Assembly: GCA_019246215.1 (NCBI GenBank)
Contig: JAFAQT010000032.1
Coordinates: 1 to 36,026 of the forward strand
DNA length: 36,026 nt
Source of the DNA: Verrucomicrobiota bacterium
GTDB taxonomy: Bacteria; Verrucomicrobiota; Verrucomicrobiia; Chthoniobacterales; JAFAMB01
Reading direction: 5' to 3'
The first letter of the stretch is position 1. The number at the start of each line of letters is the position of its first letter. Position numbers and translations under genes: made by a program. Under the pieces are notes generated by a model. It was not told where the DNA came from, ran no database searches, and was given only the letters and a program-made list of their open reading frames with translations. This document shows, piece after piece, positions 17,378 to 27,227 of this stretch.

Positions 17378-18755
17378 GACACTTGAACAAATCGCAGCGC
17401 TCGTGGGTGGCCAACTCCACGGACCCGGCCACGGCAAAGTGACGAGGGTGGTCACCGATTCGCGGTTGATTCGGGCCGGCGAATTTTTTGTGGCCCTTTG
17501 TGGTCCACAGTTTGACGGACACACTTTCTTACCGGCGGTTAAAGAGGCGGCGGCAGTCGGTGCCTTGGTGAGCGACTTGAATCTCCATCTTGACGGGTTC
17601 ACCCAAATCGTGGTGCCGGATACCCTCGCCGCCCTGCAGCGACTTGCTCGTGCCTACCGAACTGAGCTTCCACTCAAGGCAATCGGGGTGACTGGAAGCA
17701 GTGGCAAAACCAGTACGAAAGAGATGATCGCCTCGGTGCTCAGGGAAAGATTTGCCGTAGCCAAGACGATTGGAAATTATAATAACCATATAGGATTACC
17801 TCTGACGGTTCTCGGGGCGAGCAGCGCGGACGACTTCGGTGTCTTCGAAATGGGCATGAATCACGCAGGCGAACTCGCGCCGCTTTGTGAAATTGCTCAG
17901 CCGGACGCTTCAGTCATTGTCAATATCGGTACGGCTCATCTTGGTCATCTTTATACCCGCGACGCGATCGCGGCGGAAAAAGCCGTTGTTGCTGAGGCCA
18001 CTGCCTCAGGGGGCTTCGTTGTCCTCAATGCCGATGACGATTTTACGGACTGGATCGCCGCACGCTGCAAAGCACGCGTTGTTCTGGCAGGGTTAAATCG
18101 AGGGCAAGTTAAGGCGCAGAACATTCATGAGTCCGCTAAGGGCGCGACCTTTACGTTGATCCATCAGCAAGAGTCAACTCAGGTTGTGCTGCCGGTGCAT
18201 GGTGAACATATGGTCGCCAATGCCTGCATGGCTGCTGCTGTCGGCCTCCAATTCGGACTGACGCTCGAAGAATGTGCTGCCGGGTTGGCAAAGACTGCGA
18301 TTCCCGGGAACAGGCTTAAAATACAAAATATCGGGCCGCTCCTAGTGATCAACGATGCTTACAACGCGAATCCCGATTCGATGTTGGCAGCACTGAAAGC
18401 CGCGACTCAATTAACGGTCCAAGGCCGACGAGTAGCGGCTCTTGGCCGGATGGGAGAGCTTGGAAAAGAATCTGAAGCGGCTCATCGGCGAGTGGGAAGA
18501 GCTGTCGCGGAGTTCGAATTCGACTATCTGGTGACTGTCGGGGATGAAGCTCGGTTGACCGCGGATTCTGCGAGTTCTGCCGGTCTAAAATCTGTCGATC
18601 GGACCGACACCCATGAGCAAGCGATCGAAGCACTGCTCAACTACCTGGAACCCGGTGATCTACTGCTGGTAAAAGGGAGTCTTTCCTCCGCGATGGATCG
18701 TGTTGTCCATGGACTTGGAGCAGTTTTCGATCAAGCCAAGTGGAGGTCGCCGTGA
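17367..18755 (+). CDS. murF: UDP-N-acetylmuramoyl-tripeptide--D-alanyl-D-alanine ligase
   Basis: IGVTGSSGKTSTKEMIA, NYNNHIGLPLTVL, FEMGMNHAGE, VINDAYNANPDSM, LVKGSLSSAMDRVV. Confidence 0.95.
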   Translation: MDPRTLEQIAALVGGQLHGPGHGKVTRVVTDSRLIRAGEFFVALCGPQFDGHTFLPAVKEAAAVGALVSDLNLHLDGFTQIVVPDTLAALQRLARAYRTELPLKAIGVTGSSGKTSTKEMIASVLRERFAVAKTIGNYNNHIGLPLTVLGASSADDFGVFEMGMNHAGELAPLCEIAQPDASVIVNIGTAHLGHLYTRDAIAAEKAVVAEATASGGFVVLNADDDFTDWIAARCKARVVLAGLNRGQVKAQNIHESAKGATFTLIHQQESTQVVLPVHGEHMVANACMAAAVGLQFGLTLEECAAGLAKTAIPGNRLKIQNIGPLLVINDAYNANPDSMLAALKAATQLTVQGRRVAALGRMGELGKESEAAHRRVGRAVAEFEFDYLVTVGDEARLTADSASSAGLKSVDRTDTHEQAIEALLNYLEPGDLLLVKGSLSSAMDRVVHGLGAVFDQAKWRSP

Positions 18756-19864
18756 TGTTCTATTTGTATTACCTGAGCCAGGGACCGAACGCTATCGCCG
18801 GAGGATTCAACGTCTTCCAGTATGTCTCGTTTCGAGCGGTATGCGCCGCGATCACGGCCTTCCTACTTTGTCTTGTATTTGGGAATTGGTTGATCCGTAA
18901 GTTAACATCCCTCAAATTCGGACAGCCGATTCGAACGGCGGACGAGGTCCACCGCCTTTTTGAACTGCACGGCGCCAAGAAGGGGACTCCTACGATGGGT
19001 GGAGTATTCTTCATGGGCTCAGTCGTAGTTTCCACTATCATCTGGGCGCGACCGGATAACGGCTTCATCTGGCTCTGTCTCTTCACGATTATTTTTACTG
19101 CTGGCCTCGGATTCGTGGATGATTATATCAAAGTTACCAGGAAAAAATCGGATGGTGTCCCGGGCCGGACCAAATTGATCTGTCAATTTATCCTGGCGGC
19201 AATCGTGACCGCGTTTTTCTTGCTGAATCCCTCGCTTGAGGTGCAGGCCAAGGAACTTTATATCCCTTTTTTTAAAGAGCCGATCATTGCCAATCTCGGG
19301 TGGTTCACGCTCGTGTTCTTTGCGATCGTGATTGTGGGAACGTCAAATGCCGTGAATTTGACCGATGGCCTGGATGGACTTGCGACTGGCTGCACCGTGA
19401 CTGTGGCTTCTACCTACGCGATTCTGGCTTACGCCGCCGGGAACATCGCGGTAGCAACCTATCTGGACCTGCCCTTTTATCGTCAGAGCGAGGAACTAAC
19501 GATCCTTTGCACCGCGCTTGCTGGCGCAGGTCTCGGGTTTCTATGGTTTAACTGTCACCCTGCGAAAGTATTCATGGGTGATACCGGATCGCTCTCGATC
19601 GGAGGGACCTTGGGTGTGGTAGCCATCTGCTGTAAACAAGAGCTCCTTCTCATTGTGATCGGAGGAATTTTTGTGATCGAGGCGCTCTCAGTGATTCTTC
19701 AGGTGCTGAGCTTTAAGCTTACAGGCAAACGGATTCTTCTCATGTCTCCGTTACACCATCATTTCGAACTCAAGGGCTGGAAAGAGAATACAGTGATCGT
19801 CCGGTTCTGGATCATGTCTCTGATGTTTGCGTTTCTGGGACTGGCCACCTTGAAATTGCGATGA
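18740..19864 (+). CDS. mraY: Phospho-N-acetylmuramoyl-pentapeptide transferase
   Basis: KKGTPTMGGVFF, GFVDDYIKV, NAVNLTDGLDGLA, FMGDTGSLSIGG, LMSPLHHHFELKGW; true start may be 18752/18755. Confidence 0.96.
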   Translation: MEVAVMFYLYYLSQGPNAIAGGFNVFQYVSFRAVCAAITAFLLCLVFGNWLIRKLTSLKFGQPIRTADEVHRLFELHGAKKGTPTMGGVFFMGSVVVSTIIWARPDNGFIWLCLFTIIFTAGLGFVDDYIKVTRKKSDGVPGRTKLICQFILAAIVTAFFLLNPSLEVQAKELYIPFFKEPIIANLGWFTLVFFAIVIVGTSNAVNLTDGLDGLATGCTVTVASTYAILAYAAGNIAVATYLDLPFYRQSEELTILCTALAGAGLGFLWFNCHPAKVFMGDTGSLSIGGTLGVVAICCKQELLLIVIGGIFVIEALSVILQVLSFKLTGKRILLMSPLHHHFELKGWKENTVIVRFWIMSLMFAFLGLATLKLR

Positions 19865-21177
19865 AGTTCGACCGCAGACGAGCAGCCGTTTTAGGGATGG
19901 GGGCCAGCGGAGAAGCCGCTGCCCGGCTGCTACATAGTCGAGGCGCTAACGTTACGGTCTTTGATAGTGGGAAACCGGAGGCGCAAAGAATTCGGCTCCT
20001 GCAAGATCTTGGAATTTCAACCATCGTCGGCGAAGCAGCTGAGAGGGCAAAGGCCGATTACGAAATGACGATATTGAGCCCTGGGATTGATCCCGCGGTG
20101 CCACTCGTAGAGAACTTTCGCCGCCAGGGCGCAACGTTCATCGGAGAACTCGAGCTTGCATTCCGCTTCTGTGAGCGTCCCGTCATCGCGATCACAGGTA
20201 CGAACGGCAAGACGACTACCACCCAGCTGATTGAATCCATCTTAAATGGGGCAGGTCATCGCACAGTCGCCTGTGGAAACATAGGATTGCCGTTTGCCGA
20301 AGCAGTTCAGCGGCAGGCTGAGTTTGACTTCTTCACGGTGGAAGTTAGCTCTTTTCAATTGGAGACAATTTCTTCGTTTCGTCCGGATGTAGCTGTCTGG
20401 CTGAACCTCTCTCCGGATCATCTGGATCGTTATCCGAATATGGCCGAGTACCGGACAGCAAAATTGCGAATCTTTGAAAATCAAAGATCAATCGACTATG
20501 CGATAACGAACTACTCGGACGATTTACCCGGCATTGTCGCCACACGAGTTACGTTCAGCGCCTACTCGAATAGTGCTGACTTCATTCTGGATGGAGACAC
20601 AATTTGCTTTCGGAACGAACCGCTTCTCAGGATGGCAGAGACGCATCTGTCCGGAATTCATAATGCCGAGAACCTGATGGCTGCGCTGGGCGCCGCGCAG
20701 GCCCTGAAGGTCCCCTTCGAGAAGGCGAAATGTGGGCTGACAAAATATCGGCTTCCCCCGCACCGCTGCGAGAAAGTTGGAGAAATCGACGGGGTGAGTT
20801 TCATCAACGACTCAAAAGCAACTAATCTGGATGCACTGGCCAAAGCGTTGGAATCGCAGCCCAGACCGATCGTCTTGATTGCGGGCGGAAAAGACAAAGG
20901 GTTCGAATTCGATGCGCTCGCCGGGTTGGTTCACGCCAAGGTGAAGTACGCCGTTTTAATAGGGGAAATGGCCGATCGAATATTTCGGACCTGGTCGGAG
21001 GTTGCCCCATGTTCACGTGCAAAAACGCTGCAAGCGGCGATCGATCGGGCACGACGGCACAGTCTCCCGGGAGATGTGGTGCTTTTCTCGCCGGGGACCT
21101 CTTCATTCGACATGTTTCAAAACTATGCCGATCGCGGTAATCAGTTCCGCGAAATCATTCAGGAGTTAGCCAGGTGA
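19861..21177 (+). CDS. murD: UDP-N-acetylmuramoylalanine--D-glutamate ligase
   Basis: AITGTNGKTTTTQLI, GNIGLPF, EVSSFQLETI, NLSPDHLDRY, FINDSKATNLDAL, IAGGKDKG, LFSPGTSSFDMFQNYADRG. Confidence 0.96.
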   Translation: MKFDRRRAAVLGMGASGEAAARLLHSRGANVTVFDSGKPEAQRIRLLQDLGISTIVGEAAERAKADYEMTILSPGIDPAVPLVENFRRQGATFIGELELAFRFCERPVIAITGTNGKTTTTQLIESILNGAGHRTVACGNIGLPFAEAVQRQAEFDFFTVEVSSFQLETISSFRPDVAVWLNLSPDHLDRYPNMAEYRTAKLRIFENQRSIDYAITNYSDDLPGIVATRVTFSAYSNSADFILDGDTICFRNEPLLRMAETHLSGIHNAENLMAALGAAQALKVPFEKAKCGLTKYRLPPHRCEKVGEIDGVSFINDSKATNLDALAKALESQPRPIVLIAGGKDKGFEFDALAGLVHAKVKYAVLIGEMADRIFRTWSEVAPCSRAKTLQAAIDRARRHSLPGDVVLFSPGTSSFDMFQNYADRGNQFREIIQELAR

Positions 21178-21734
21178 GAATCATAAGAAGACCTCTCAGA
21201 GTACCGTCAAGGAAAAAGCTTCGAGCAGCCGCGCATCGGTCCCCAGCAAAATACACCGAAGAAGACTATGCTGCTGAGGAGCCTAACGTAAAATTATCGC
21301 GGGCGTTCGTGGTCGTTCTGTTGCTTCACGTTGTCGCCGTGGGTGGAATCTTCGCGTTCAGCGCGCTTAAGGACCATCAAACAGGGAGCTCAACGGGAAA
21401 ACCGGAATCAGCCGGGCAAAAGCCTCCGACAACCCAAAGCAACGCCGGCCGGGAATCAGGAACGGCGGACAAACCTGCCGGCAAAGCGGTCCCGGCGGAG
21501 GTGCAAAAAATTGTGGATTCTTCACACGTCCCAGGGAACAGCAGCGCAAAGTCTCAGAGTAGTGGCATCGCACAGGAGGCCGGAGAATCCGCGAGAGTAT
21601 ACGTTGTCCAAAGAGGAGATTCGCCCGCGGCGATCGCGAAGAAATTCAAAGTTAGTTATGCGGATTTGTTAAGGACGAACAATATAGAAGATCCTAAGAG
21701 GCTGCAGATAGGCCAAAAGTTAGTGATCCCGTGA
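21174..21734 (+). CDS. Bitopic membrane protein with C-terminal LysM domain
   Basis: Basic N-terminus, one TM (AFVVVLLLHVVAVGGIFAFSAL), low-complexity linker, C-terminal VYVVQRGDSPAAIAKKFKVSYADLLRTNNIEDPKRLQIGQKLVIP (LysM). Confidence 0.88.
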   Translation: MRIIRRPLRVPSRKKLRAAAHRSPAKYTEEDYAAEEPNVKLSRAFVVVLLLHVVAVGGIFAFSALKDHQTGSSTGKPESAGQKPPTTQSNAGRESGTADKPAGKAVPAEVQKIVDSSHVPGNSSAKSQSSGIAQEAGESARVYVVQRGDSPAAIAKKFKVSYADLLRTNNIEDPKRLQIGQKLVIP

Positions 21735-21767
21735 AGTGTGTTACTCACGGAGGCAACCACGCGGTCC

Positions 21768-22913
21768 ATGCATAGACAGAGCGCATATATACTGGTGCTG
21801 GCAGTTGCTGTACTGGTCACTATCGGACTGGTGATGCTTTACAGCACGGGCGCTTTCGCTCCCGACAGTCACGGCGACCAGTTCAATTTCCTGAAGAAAC
21901 AGGGCTTCTGGCTGGGCGTAGGATTTGTTTTTTCCATTCTATTCGCGCTGCTCGACTATCATCGATTGGAGAAGGGCTGGTTCGCATTGTTTCCGATCGC
22001 ATTAGGGTTGTTAACTCTCTGCTTCATTCGTCCGATCGGCATGAGAATCAATGGTTCGTGGCGTTGGATTCATGCGGGACCAGTGACGTTTCAACCTTCG
22101 GAACTGGCCAAACTGGTTGCGATTATTTTTGTGGCGTGGTGGTTCTCCAAATTTGAGACGAAATGCAAACGGATCCTCATGGGGCTGATCTTCCCGGTTG
22201 CAGTGGTAGCGACGCTTCTGGTGCCGATTGTGTTGGAGACCGATCTAGGAACGACGCTGCTGATCGGCGCAACAGTTCTTCTCATCATGTTCGTCGCTGG
22301 GGCCAGTCCGAAATATCTGGGGCCATTAGTGATCGCCAGTGTCGCTGCTCTCGTTGGGATTGCTTGGCACATCTCTCAACGGCAGGGTCGAATTCTGGCG
22401 TTTCTGCATCCCGATCAATACCAGGAGAAAGAAGGTCATCAACAATGGATGGGATTGATCGCCTTCGGTTCCGGAGGCGTGGAAGGTCTCGGTCTGGGGA
22501 ATGGACGACAAAAAATGCTCTACTTACCTTATGCACACACCGATTTTATCTTTCCGGTGATCGGCGAAGAGCTGGGGTTGCGGGTGACACTCGTGGTGGT
22601 GTTTTGTTACCTCTTAATTGTGACATCCGGAATACTCATTGCGCTAAACGCCAAGGACCGATTTGGGATGTTGCTTGGATTTGGTTGTACGGCGATCCTG
22701 GGTTTGCAAGCCGCAATCAATGTTGGCGTAACCACTTCTTTGTTCCCGAACAAAGGGCTTCCGCTGCCGTTTATCAGCTATGGCGGCTCGAATATCTTTT
22801 TTTGCCTGATTTGCATCGGAATCCTGGTCAACATTTACAGGCAAGGCAAAGAAGACGAAACGACTGGAAATACTAAGATGACGGTTCGAATCAGGCATGT
22901 TTCCCGAATCTAG
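21768..22913 (+). CDS. ftsW: SEDS family lipid II glycosyltransferase / division protein FtsW
   Basis: Polytopic; VTIGLVMLYSTGAF, GSWRWIHAGPVTFQPSELAKL, TDFIFPVIGEELG, NVGVTTSLFPNKGLPLPFISYGGSN; ATG 21768 preferred over the upstream GTG 21738. Confidence 0.93.
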   Translation: MHRQSAYILVLAVAVLVTIGLVMLYSTGAFAPDSHGDQFNFLKKQGFWLGVGFVFSILFALLDYHRLEKGWFALFPIALGLLTLCFIRPIGMRINGSWRWIHAGPVTFQPSELAKLVAIIFVAWWFSKFETKCKRILMGLIFPVAVVATLLVPIVLETDLGTTLLIGATVLLIMFVAGASPKYLGPLVIASVAALVGIAWHISQRQGRILAFLHPDQYQEKEGHQQWMGLIAFGSGGVEGLGLGNGRQKMLYLPYAHTDFIFPVIGEELGLRVTLVVVFCYLLIVTSGILIALNAKDRFGMLLGFGCTAILGLQAAINVGVTTSLFPNKGLPLPFISYGGSNIFFCLICIGILVNIYRQGKEDETTGNTKMTVRIRHVSRI

Positions 22914-22925
22914 CCGTTCCTTCTG

Positions 22926-24011
22926 ATGAAAGTCGCAATCGCATGTGGAGGAACGGGCGGACACCTGTTCCCCGGTCTGGCCGTCGCCGAGGTTTTGCGG
23001 AATCGGGGGCATGAGATCCTGCTGCTCATTTCCGAAAAGCAGATAGACGCAGTCGCGGTCGGGGACCGAAAAGAGTTCCGCATTCAGAAGATTCCCGCTG
23101 TCGGCCTGACAAAGGTGGTTTCGATCCAGTTTTTCTTGTTCATCGCGAAGTTCATGAGTGGATTGGTAGACTGCCTGCGTACTTATGGTTCGTTCAAGCC
23201 GGATGCTGTTCTTGGTATGGGGGGGTTCACATCTACCGGACCGATTCTGGCCGGTCGTATAACCGGTCTGCCGACGTTTATCCACGAAGCAAACGCGATT
23301 CCGGGCAAAGCAAATCGGCTGAATGCTTTTCTCTCGAAACAGGTCCTGCTCGGATTCGAGGAGTGTGCGCGCTATTTTCCGAACAAGGCAGTTGAAGTTA
23401 CCGGCACGCCTATTCGCGACAGTCTGCGAGCTCCGGTGGATCGCAGCCGGGCTTTGAGGAATATGCGCCTGAAGAGCGGCTTGCGGACCGTCCTGGTGAT
23501 GGGTGGGAGCCAGGGAGCACATGGCATCAACGAAGCGGTAATAACGGTTCTATCCCGGTTCGTAGAGAAAGAAGTTCAGTTCATCCATCTAACCGGAAAA
23601 CAAGATGAAAACTATGTCTACGAATGTTATCAAAAGGAAGGGATCCCCGCTTTCGTTAGTGCTTTTTACGATCGAATGGAGGAGGCATATAGCGTTGCAG
23701 ACCTGGCGTTAGCCAGGGCTGGAGCCGCCAGCTTGACCGAACTCTCTTACTTCGGTTTACCAACAATCTTGATTCCGTATCCGTTTGCGGCGGAAAATCA
23801 TCAACTTATCAATGCCGAAATTTTTGCGAGACATCGAGTCGCTGAAGTATTAGAAGAGTCGCGTGTCAACGAAGACACCCTGGGCTCATTGATAGAACAT
23901 TTTTTAAATAATGGAGCGACGGTGCACCGTCCTACTGTGCAAACTCAAGCGCCCGGATCGGACACAGCCGCAAATAGGATTGTTGAAATCATCGAGAAAT
24001 TCCGCAAATGA
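22926..24011 (+). CDS. murG: UDP-N-acetylglucosamine--N-acetylmuramyl-(pentapeptide) pyrophosphoryl-undecaprenol GlcNAc transferase
   Basis: ACGGTGGHLFPGLAVAEVL, VLGMGGFTSTGPILAG, IHEANAIPGKANR, VTGTPIR, VMGGSQGAHGIN, ARAGAASLTEL, LIPYPFAAENHQ. Confidence 0.96.
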   Translation: MKVAIACGGTGGHLFPGLAVAEVLRNRGHEILLLISEKQIDAVAVGDRKEFRIQKIPAVGLTKVVSIQFFLFIAKFMSGLVDCLRTYGSFKPDAVLGMGGFTSTGPILAGRITGLPTFIHEANAIPGKANRLNAFLSKQVLLGFEECARYFPNKAVEVTGTPIRDSLRAPVDRSRALRNMRLKSGLRTVLVMGGSQGAHGINEAVITVLSRFVEKEVQFIHLTGKQDENYVYECYQKEGIPAFVSAFYDRMEEAYSVADLALARAGAASLTELSYFGLPTILIPYPFAAENHQLINAEIFARHRVAEVLEESRVNEDTLGSLIEHFLNNGATVHRPTVQTQAPGSDTAANRIVEIIEKFRK

Positions 24012-26305
24012 CGTTTGATCTGCCAAAGAAACTTGCCGAATTTCTTCTGAGACATCCGAAGCGGATTCATCTGATAGGAGTCGCGGGCTCCGGAATGAGC
24101 GGGATCGCCGGGCTATTGTTAGCGCTTGGTCATCGCGTGAGCGGATGCGATCGGGTGAGTACATTGGAAACAAGGCGGCTCGAGACACTGGGCCTGAAAT
24201 TTTATCTTCCCCAAACAGAGGAGACGGTTCGTGGCGCCGAATTGGTAGTCTATTCTTCTGCGATCCGAAGCGGGAACCCCGCCTTCGACGAGGCGATCAG
24301 GTTGGGAATTCCCATCGTGCGGCGCGCGGAAGCGTTAGCCGCCATGATGCAATTTAAAAAAGGAATCGTCGTTGCCGGAATGCACGGTAAGACGACGACC
24401 GCCTCGATGACGGCTCACGTCTTGCGAGTGGGCGGGCTTAACCCTTCCCACTATGTGGGCGCCGAGATTCCGATTCTTGGCACTAATGCGCATTGGGAGC
24501 AGACTGGAGACTATCTTGTCGCAGAAGGAGACGAAAGCGACGGAACTCTGCGCATCTATCCTGCTGAGCACGCAATCATCCTAAATATTGAAGAGGAACA
24601 TCTCGATTATTATTCCAACCTTACCGCCATAGAGCAGGTGTTTAACCGGTTCATCGACCAGATCAGCGGCAAAGTCGTCTATTGCGACGATGATCCGCAC
24701 GCTGCACGTCTTTGTTCCACGCGTCCGAATTCCATCTCATACGGGAAAACCGATCGAGCCCTTTACCAATATCGGAATTTTGCTGGTGGCCCGTGCGGAT
24801 CGCGTTTTGAAGTCTGGAGAGCAGACCGATGTCTTGGGAGTTTAGCCCTCGGGGTCCCGGGTGCACACAACGTTAGTAATGCCTTGGGAGCTGTGGCGCT
24901 TGCCACGGAAATGGGGGTGCCGTTCTGCAAGATCGCGGAAGCGCTCGATTCTTTCCGTGGAGCCAGGAGAAGATTCGAGATCAGAATGCAAACCGTCGAC
25001 TACACCGTGGTGGACGATTACGGTCACCATCCAACGGAGATAAAAGCAACGCTCGAGACGGCCCGGTCGCTGCAGTGCAAGCGGCTAATTGTGATGTTTC
25101 AGCCACATCGTTATTCCAGAACCAAGGCGCTCCAGAAGGAGTTCGGTTCGTCGTTCAATCTGGCAGATCTGGTGTACGTGACAGATATTTACGCCGCCAA
25201 TGAAGCGCCGATCCCCGGACTTTCCGGCAACACGATTGTCGCCGCGCTCAGGGCACATAATCATCACGCCGCCGTGTATGTGCCGAAACGAAGCATGCTG
25301 CATCGGGAGGTCGGACGGATCGCGGGGTCGGGAGATTTGATACTGAGTCTTGGAGCGGGAGATATTCACGAAGAAGCCACCAAGCTGATCAAGGATCTGG
25401 AGATATCCGTGCAACTCCGAGAGGTAATGGGCGCCGGAGAAGTGAGATTGTACGAGCCACTTTCCAGACACACGACGCTCCGGGCAGGCGGTCCAGCTCA
25501 ATTTTGGGTAGAGCCTGAAACCCGGGGCGGATTAGCGAATGTTTTGGAATTTTGTGCTGTAAATCGGTTGCCGGTCATGTTCATTGGTCGCGGTTCAAAC
25601 CTTTTGGTCCGTGATGGCGGGATCGCCGGCGTTGTTATTCATTTAAACCGTGGAGATTTTGTGGAGCTCACTGTGAATGGCCTCGAGATTCATGCGGGTG
25701 CGGGTGTTCGGCTCAAGCAACTCGCTGCTGCGGCGCGCAATGCGGGGATTGGCGGGCTCGAGTGGATGGAAGGGATCCCCGGCAGTGTGGGCGGCAGCCT
25801 TCGGATGAACGCCGGAGCGATGGGGTGCGAAACGTTCGAAAAAGTTGTTAGTGTGCAGGTTGTCAGTTCCCGGGGCGAGTTCGAGACGCTCCTTGCCGCC
25901 GAGATGCAGGTTCAATATCGCAGTGTTCCAATGTTGCGGGAGCGGTACGCCGTTTCCGCCATCTTTCGCGGAGAGGAAGCTAGTTTGGAGGCGATTGACC
26001 GAAAACTAATCGAGTCGAGTCACAAACGAAAAACAACCCAGCCGATCGCCGCCAGCGCGGGTTGCATCTTCAAAAATCCGCGCAAAAGCCCCGCAGGCAA
26101 GCTCCTTGAAGAATTGGGGGTGAAGAATCGGCGAGTGGGAGCAGCGCGTGTTTCGGAAGTCCACGGGAACTTCATCGTGAATGATGGCGGTGCGCGTGCC
26201 GAAGAAATTCTTCGGTTAATCGCCGAGATCCAATCCCTAGTCAAGGAACGGCTAGGAATCGATTTAGAAACTGAACTGCAGATTGTCGGGATGGATGATG
26301 AATAG
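24008..26305 (+). CDS. murC-murB: Fused UDP-N-acetylmuramate--L-alanine ligase (MurC, N-terminal) / UDP-N-acetylenolpyruvoylglucosamine reductase (MurB, C-terminal)
   Basis: MurC: HLIGVAGSGMSGIAGLL, GMHGKTTTASM, DYGHHPTEIKATL, FQPHRYSRT. MurB: HTTLRAGGPAQFWVEP, FIGRGSNLLVRDGGIAGVVI, EWMEGIPGSVGGSLRMNAGAMG, KTTQPIAASAGCIFKNP. Single uninterrupted 765-aa ORF; junction near 25.43 kb. Confidence 0.96.
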   Translation: MTFDLPKKLAEFLLRHPKRIHLIGVAGSGMSGIAGLLLALGHRVSGCDRVSTLETRRLETLGLKFYLPQTEETVRGAELVVYSSAIRSGNPAFDEAIRLGIPIVRRAEALAAMMQFKKGIVVAGMHGKTTTASMTAHVLRVGGLNPSHYVGAEIPILGTNAHWEQTGDYLVAEGDESDGTLRIYPAEHAIILNIEEEHLDYYSNLTAIEQVFNRFIDQISGKVVYCDDDPHAARLCSTRPNSISYGKTDRALYQYRNFAGGPCGSRFEVWRADRCLGSLALGVPGAHNVSNALGAVALATEMGVPFCKIAEALDSFRGARRRFEIRMQTVDYTVVDDYGHHPTEIKATLETARSLQCKRLIVMFQPHRYSRTKALQKEFGSSFNLADLVYVTDIYAANEAPIPGLSGNTIVAALRAHNHHAAVYVPKRSMLHREVGRIAGSGDLILSLGAGDIHEEATKLIKDLEISVQLREVMGAGEVRLYEPLSRHTTLRAGGPAQFWVEPETRGGLANVLEFCAVNRLPVMFIGRGSNLLVRDGGIAGVVIHLNRGDFVELTVNGLEIHAGAGVRLKQLAAAARNAGIGGLEWMEGIPGSVGGSLRMNAGAMGCETFEKVVSVQVVSSRGEFETLLAAEMQVQYRSVPMLRERYAVSAIFRGEEASLEAIDRKLIESSHKRKTTQPIAASAGCIFKNPRKSPAGKLLEELGVKNRRVGAARVSEVHGNFIVNDGGARAEEILRLIAEIQSLVKERLGIDLETELQIVGMDDE

Positions 26306-27227
26306 CTTTTTATTCGGCAAGAAAATCGCGGTCTTGTGTGGAGGACCAAGCTCGGAACGCGAGGTTTCGCTCCGTTCCGGATCTGCGGTGGCAAATGCGT
26401 TGCGATCTTTGGGAGCGGAGGCCTTTGAGATCGATGTTTTAGATGATAATCTTCACTTACCTGCTGGAACAGATTTGGCGTTTAATGCCCTGCACGGTAC
26501 TTTTGGCGAGGATGGCACCATCCAGTCAATTCTAGATGAGAAAGGGGTCCCTTATACCGGTGAGGGCGAAGTGTCCAGCCGATTAGCTTTTGACAAAATT
26601 GAGAGTAAGAGACGTTTTGTGGAGTGCGGCGTACCAACCGCTCCCTACGTTACTCTGCAAAACGGAGAGATTCCTGATCTCCCGCTTCCGTACGTCGTGA
26701 AAGTGCCCTGTCAGGGATCAAGCGTCGGCGTCTATATGGTAAAATCGATCGCAGAGCGGGACGCCGCACTGCAACAGGCATTCGCACAGGCTAATACGAT
26801 TTTGGCCGAAGCTTTTATCGCCGGTCGCGAACTGACGGTCGGAATCCTCGGCGAAACCGCATTGCCCATCATCGAGATCCGCCCACGCGGGGGATTTTAC
26901 AGTTACGAGAATAAGTACACATGGACGAACCGCGGCGGTGCGGCCGAACACGAATGCCCCGCTCTTCTGAGCCGCTGGGAAAAAAAAAGGGTCGAATCAG
27001 TCGCCCTGGCTGCGCATCGGTCGCTGAGGTTGGAAATATATTCGAGAGTTGATTTGATCCTGGATGCAAACCGAGAGCCTCAGGTGCTGGAAGTGAACAC
27101 AATTCCCGGTATGACCGAAACAAGCTTGTTACCCGAGGCTGCCGCGGCTGCCGATATTTCCATGTCACACCTCTGTGAGTGCATCGTCCGATTGTCGTTG
27201 GAAAGGAGGCTGGCAAGCAAGCGATGA
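26295..27227 (+). CDS. ddl: D-alanine--D-alanine ligase
   Basis: VLCGGPSSEREVSLRSG, ALHGTFGEDGTIQ, VPYTGEG, VKVPCQGSSVGVYMV, EVNTIPGMTETSLLPEAA; alternative start 26298 or TTG 26283. Confidence 0.94.
   Translation: MMNSFLFGKKIAVLCGGPSSEREVSLRSGSAVANALRSLGAEAFEIDVLDDNLHLPAGTDLAFNALHGTFGEDGTIQSILDEKGVPYTGEGEVSSRLAFDKIESKRRFVECGVPTAPYVTLQNGEIPDLPLPYVVKVPCQGSSVGVYMVKSIAERDAALQQAFAQANTILAEAFIAGRELTVGILGETALPIIEIRPRGGFYSYENKYTWTNRGGAAEHECPALLSRWEKKRVESVALAAHRSLRLEIYSRVDLILDANREPQVLEVNTIPGMTETSLLPEAAAAADISMSHLCECIVRLSLERRLASKR

Noticed and set aside
22644-23522. 292-aa antisense ORF
   Set aside because: Lies opposite ftsW and murG, both clearly coding on the + strand; no recognisable domain.
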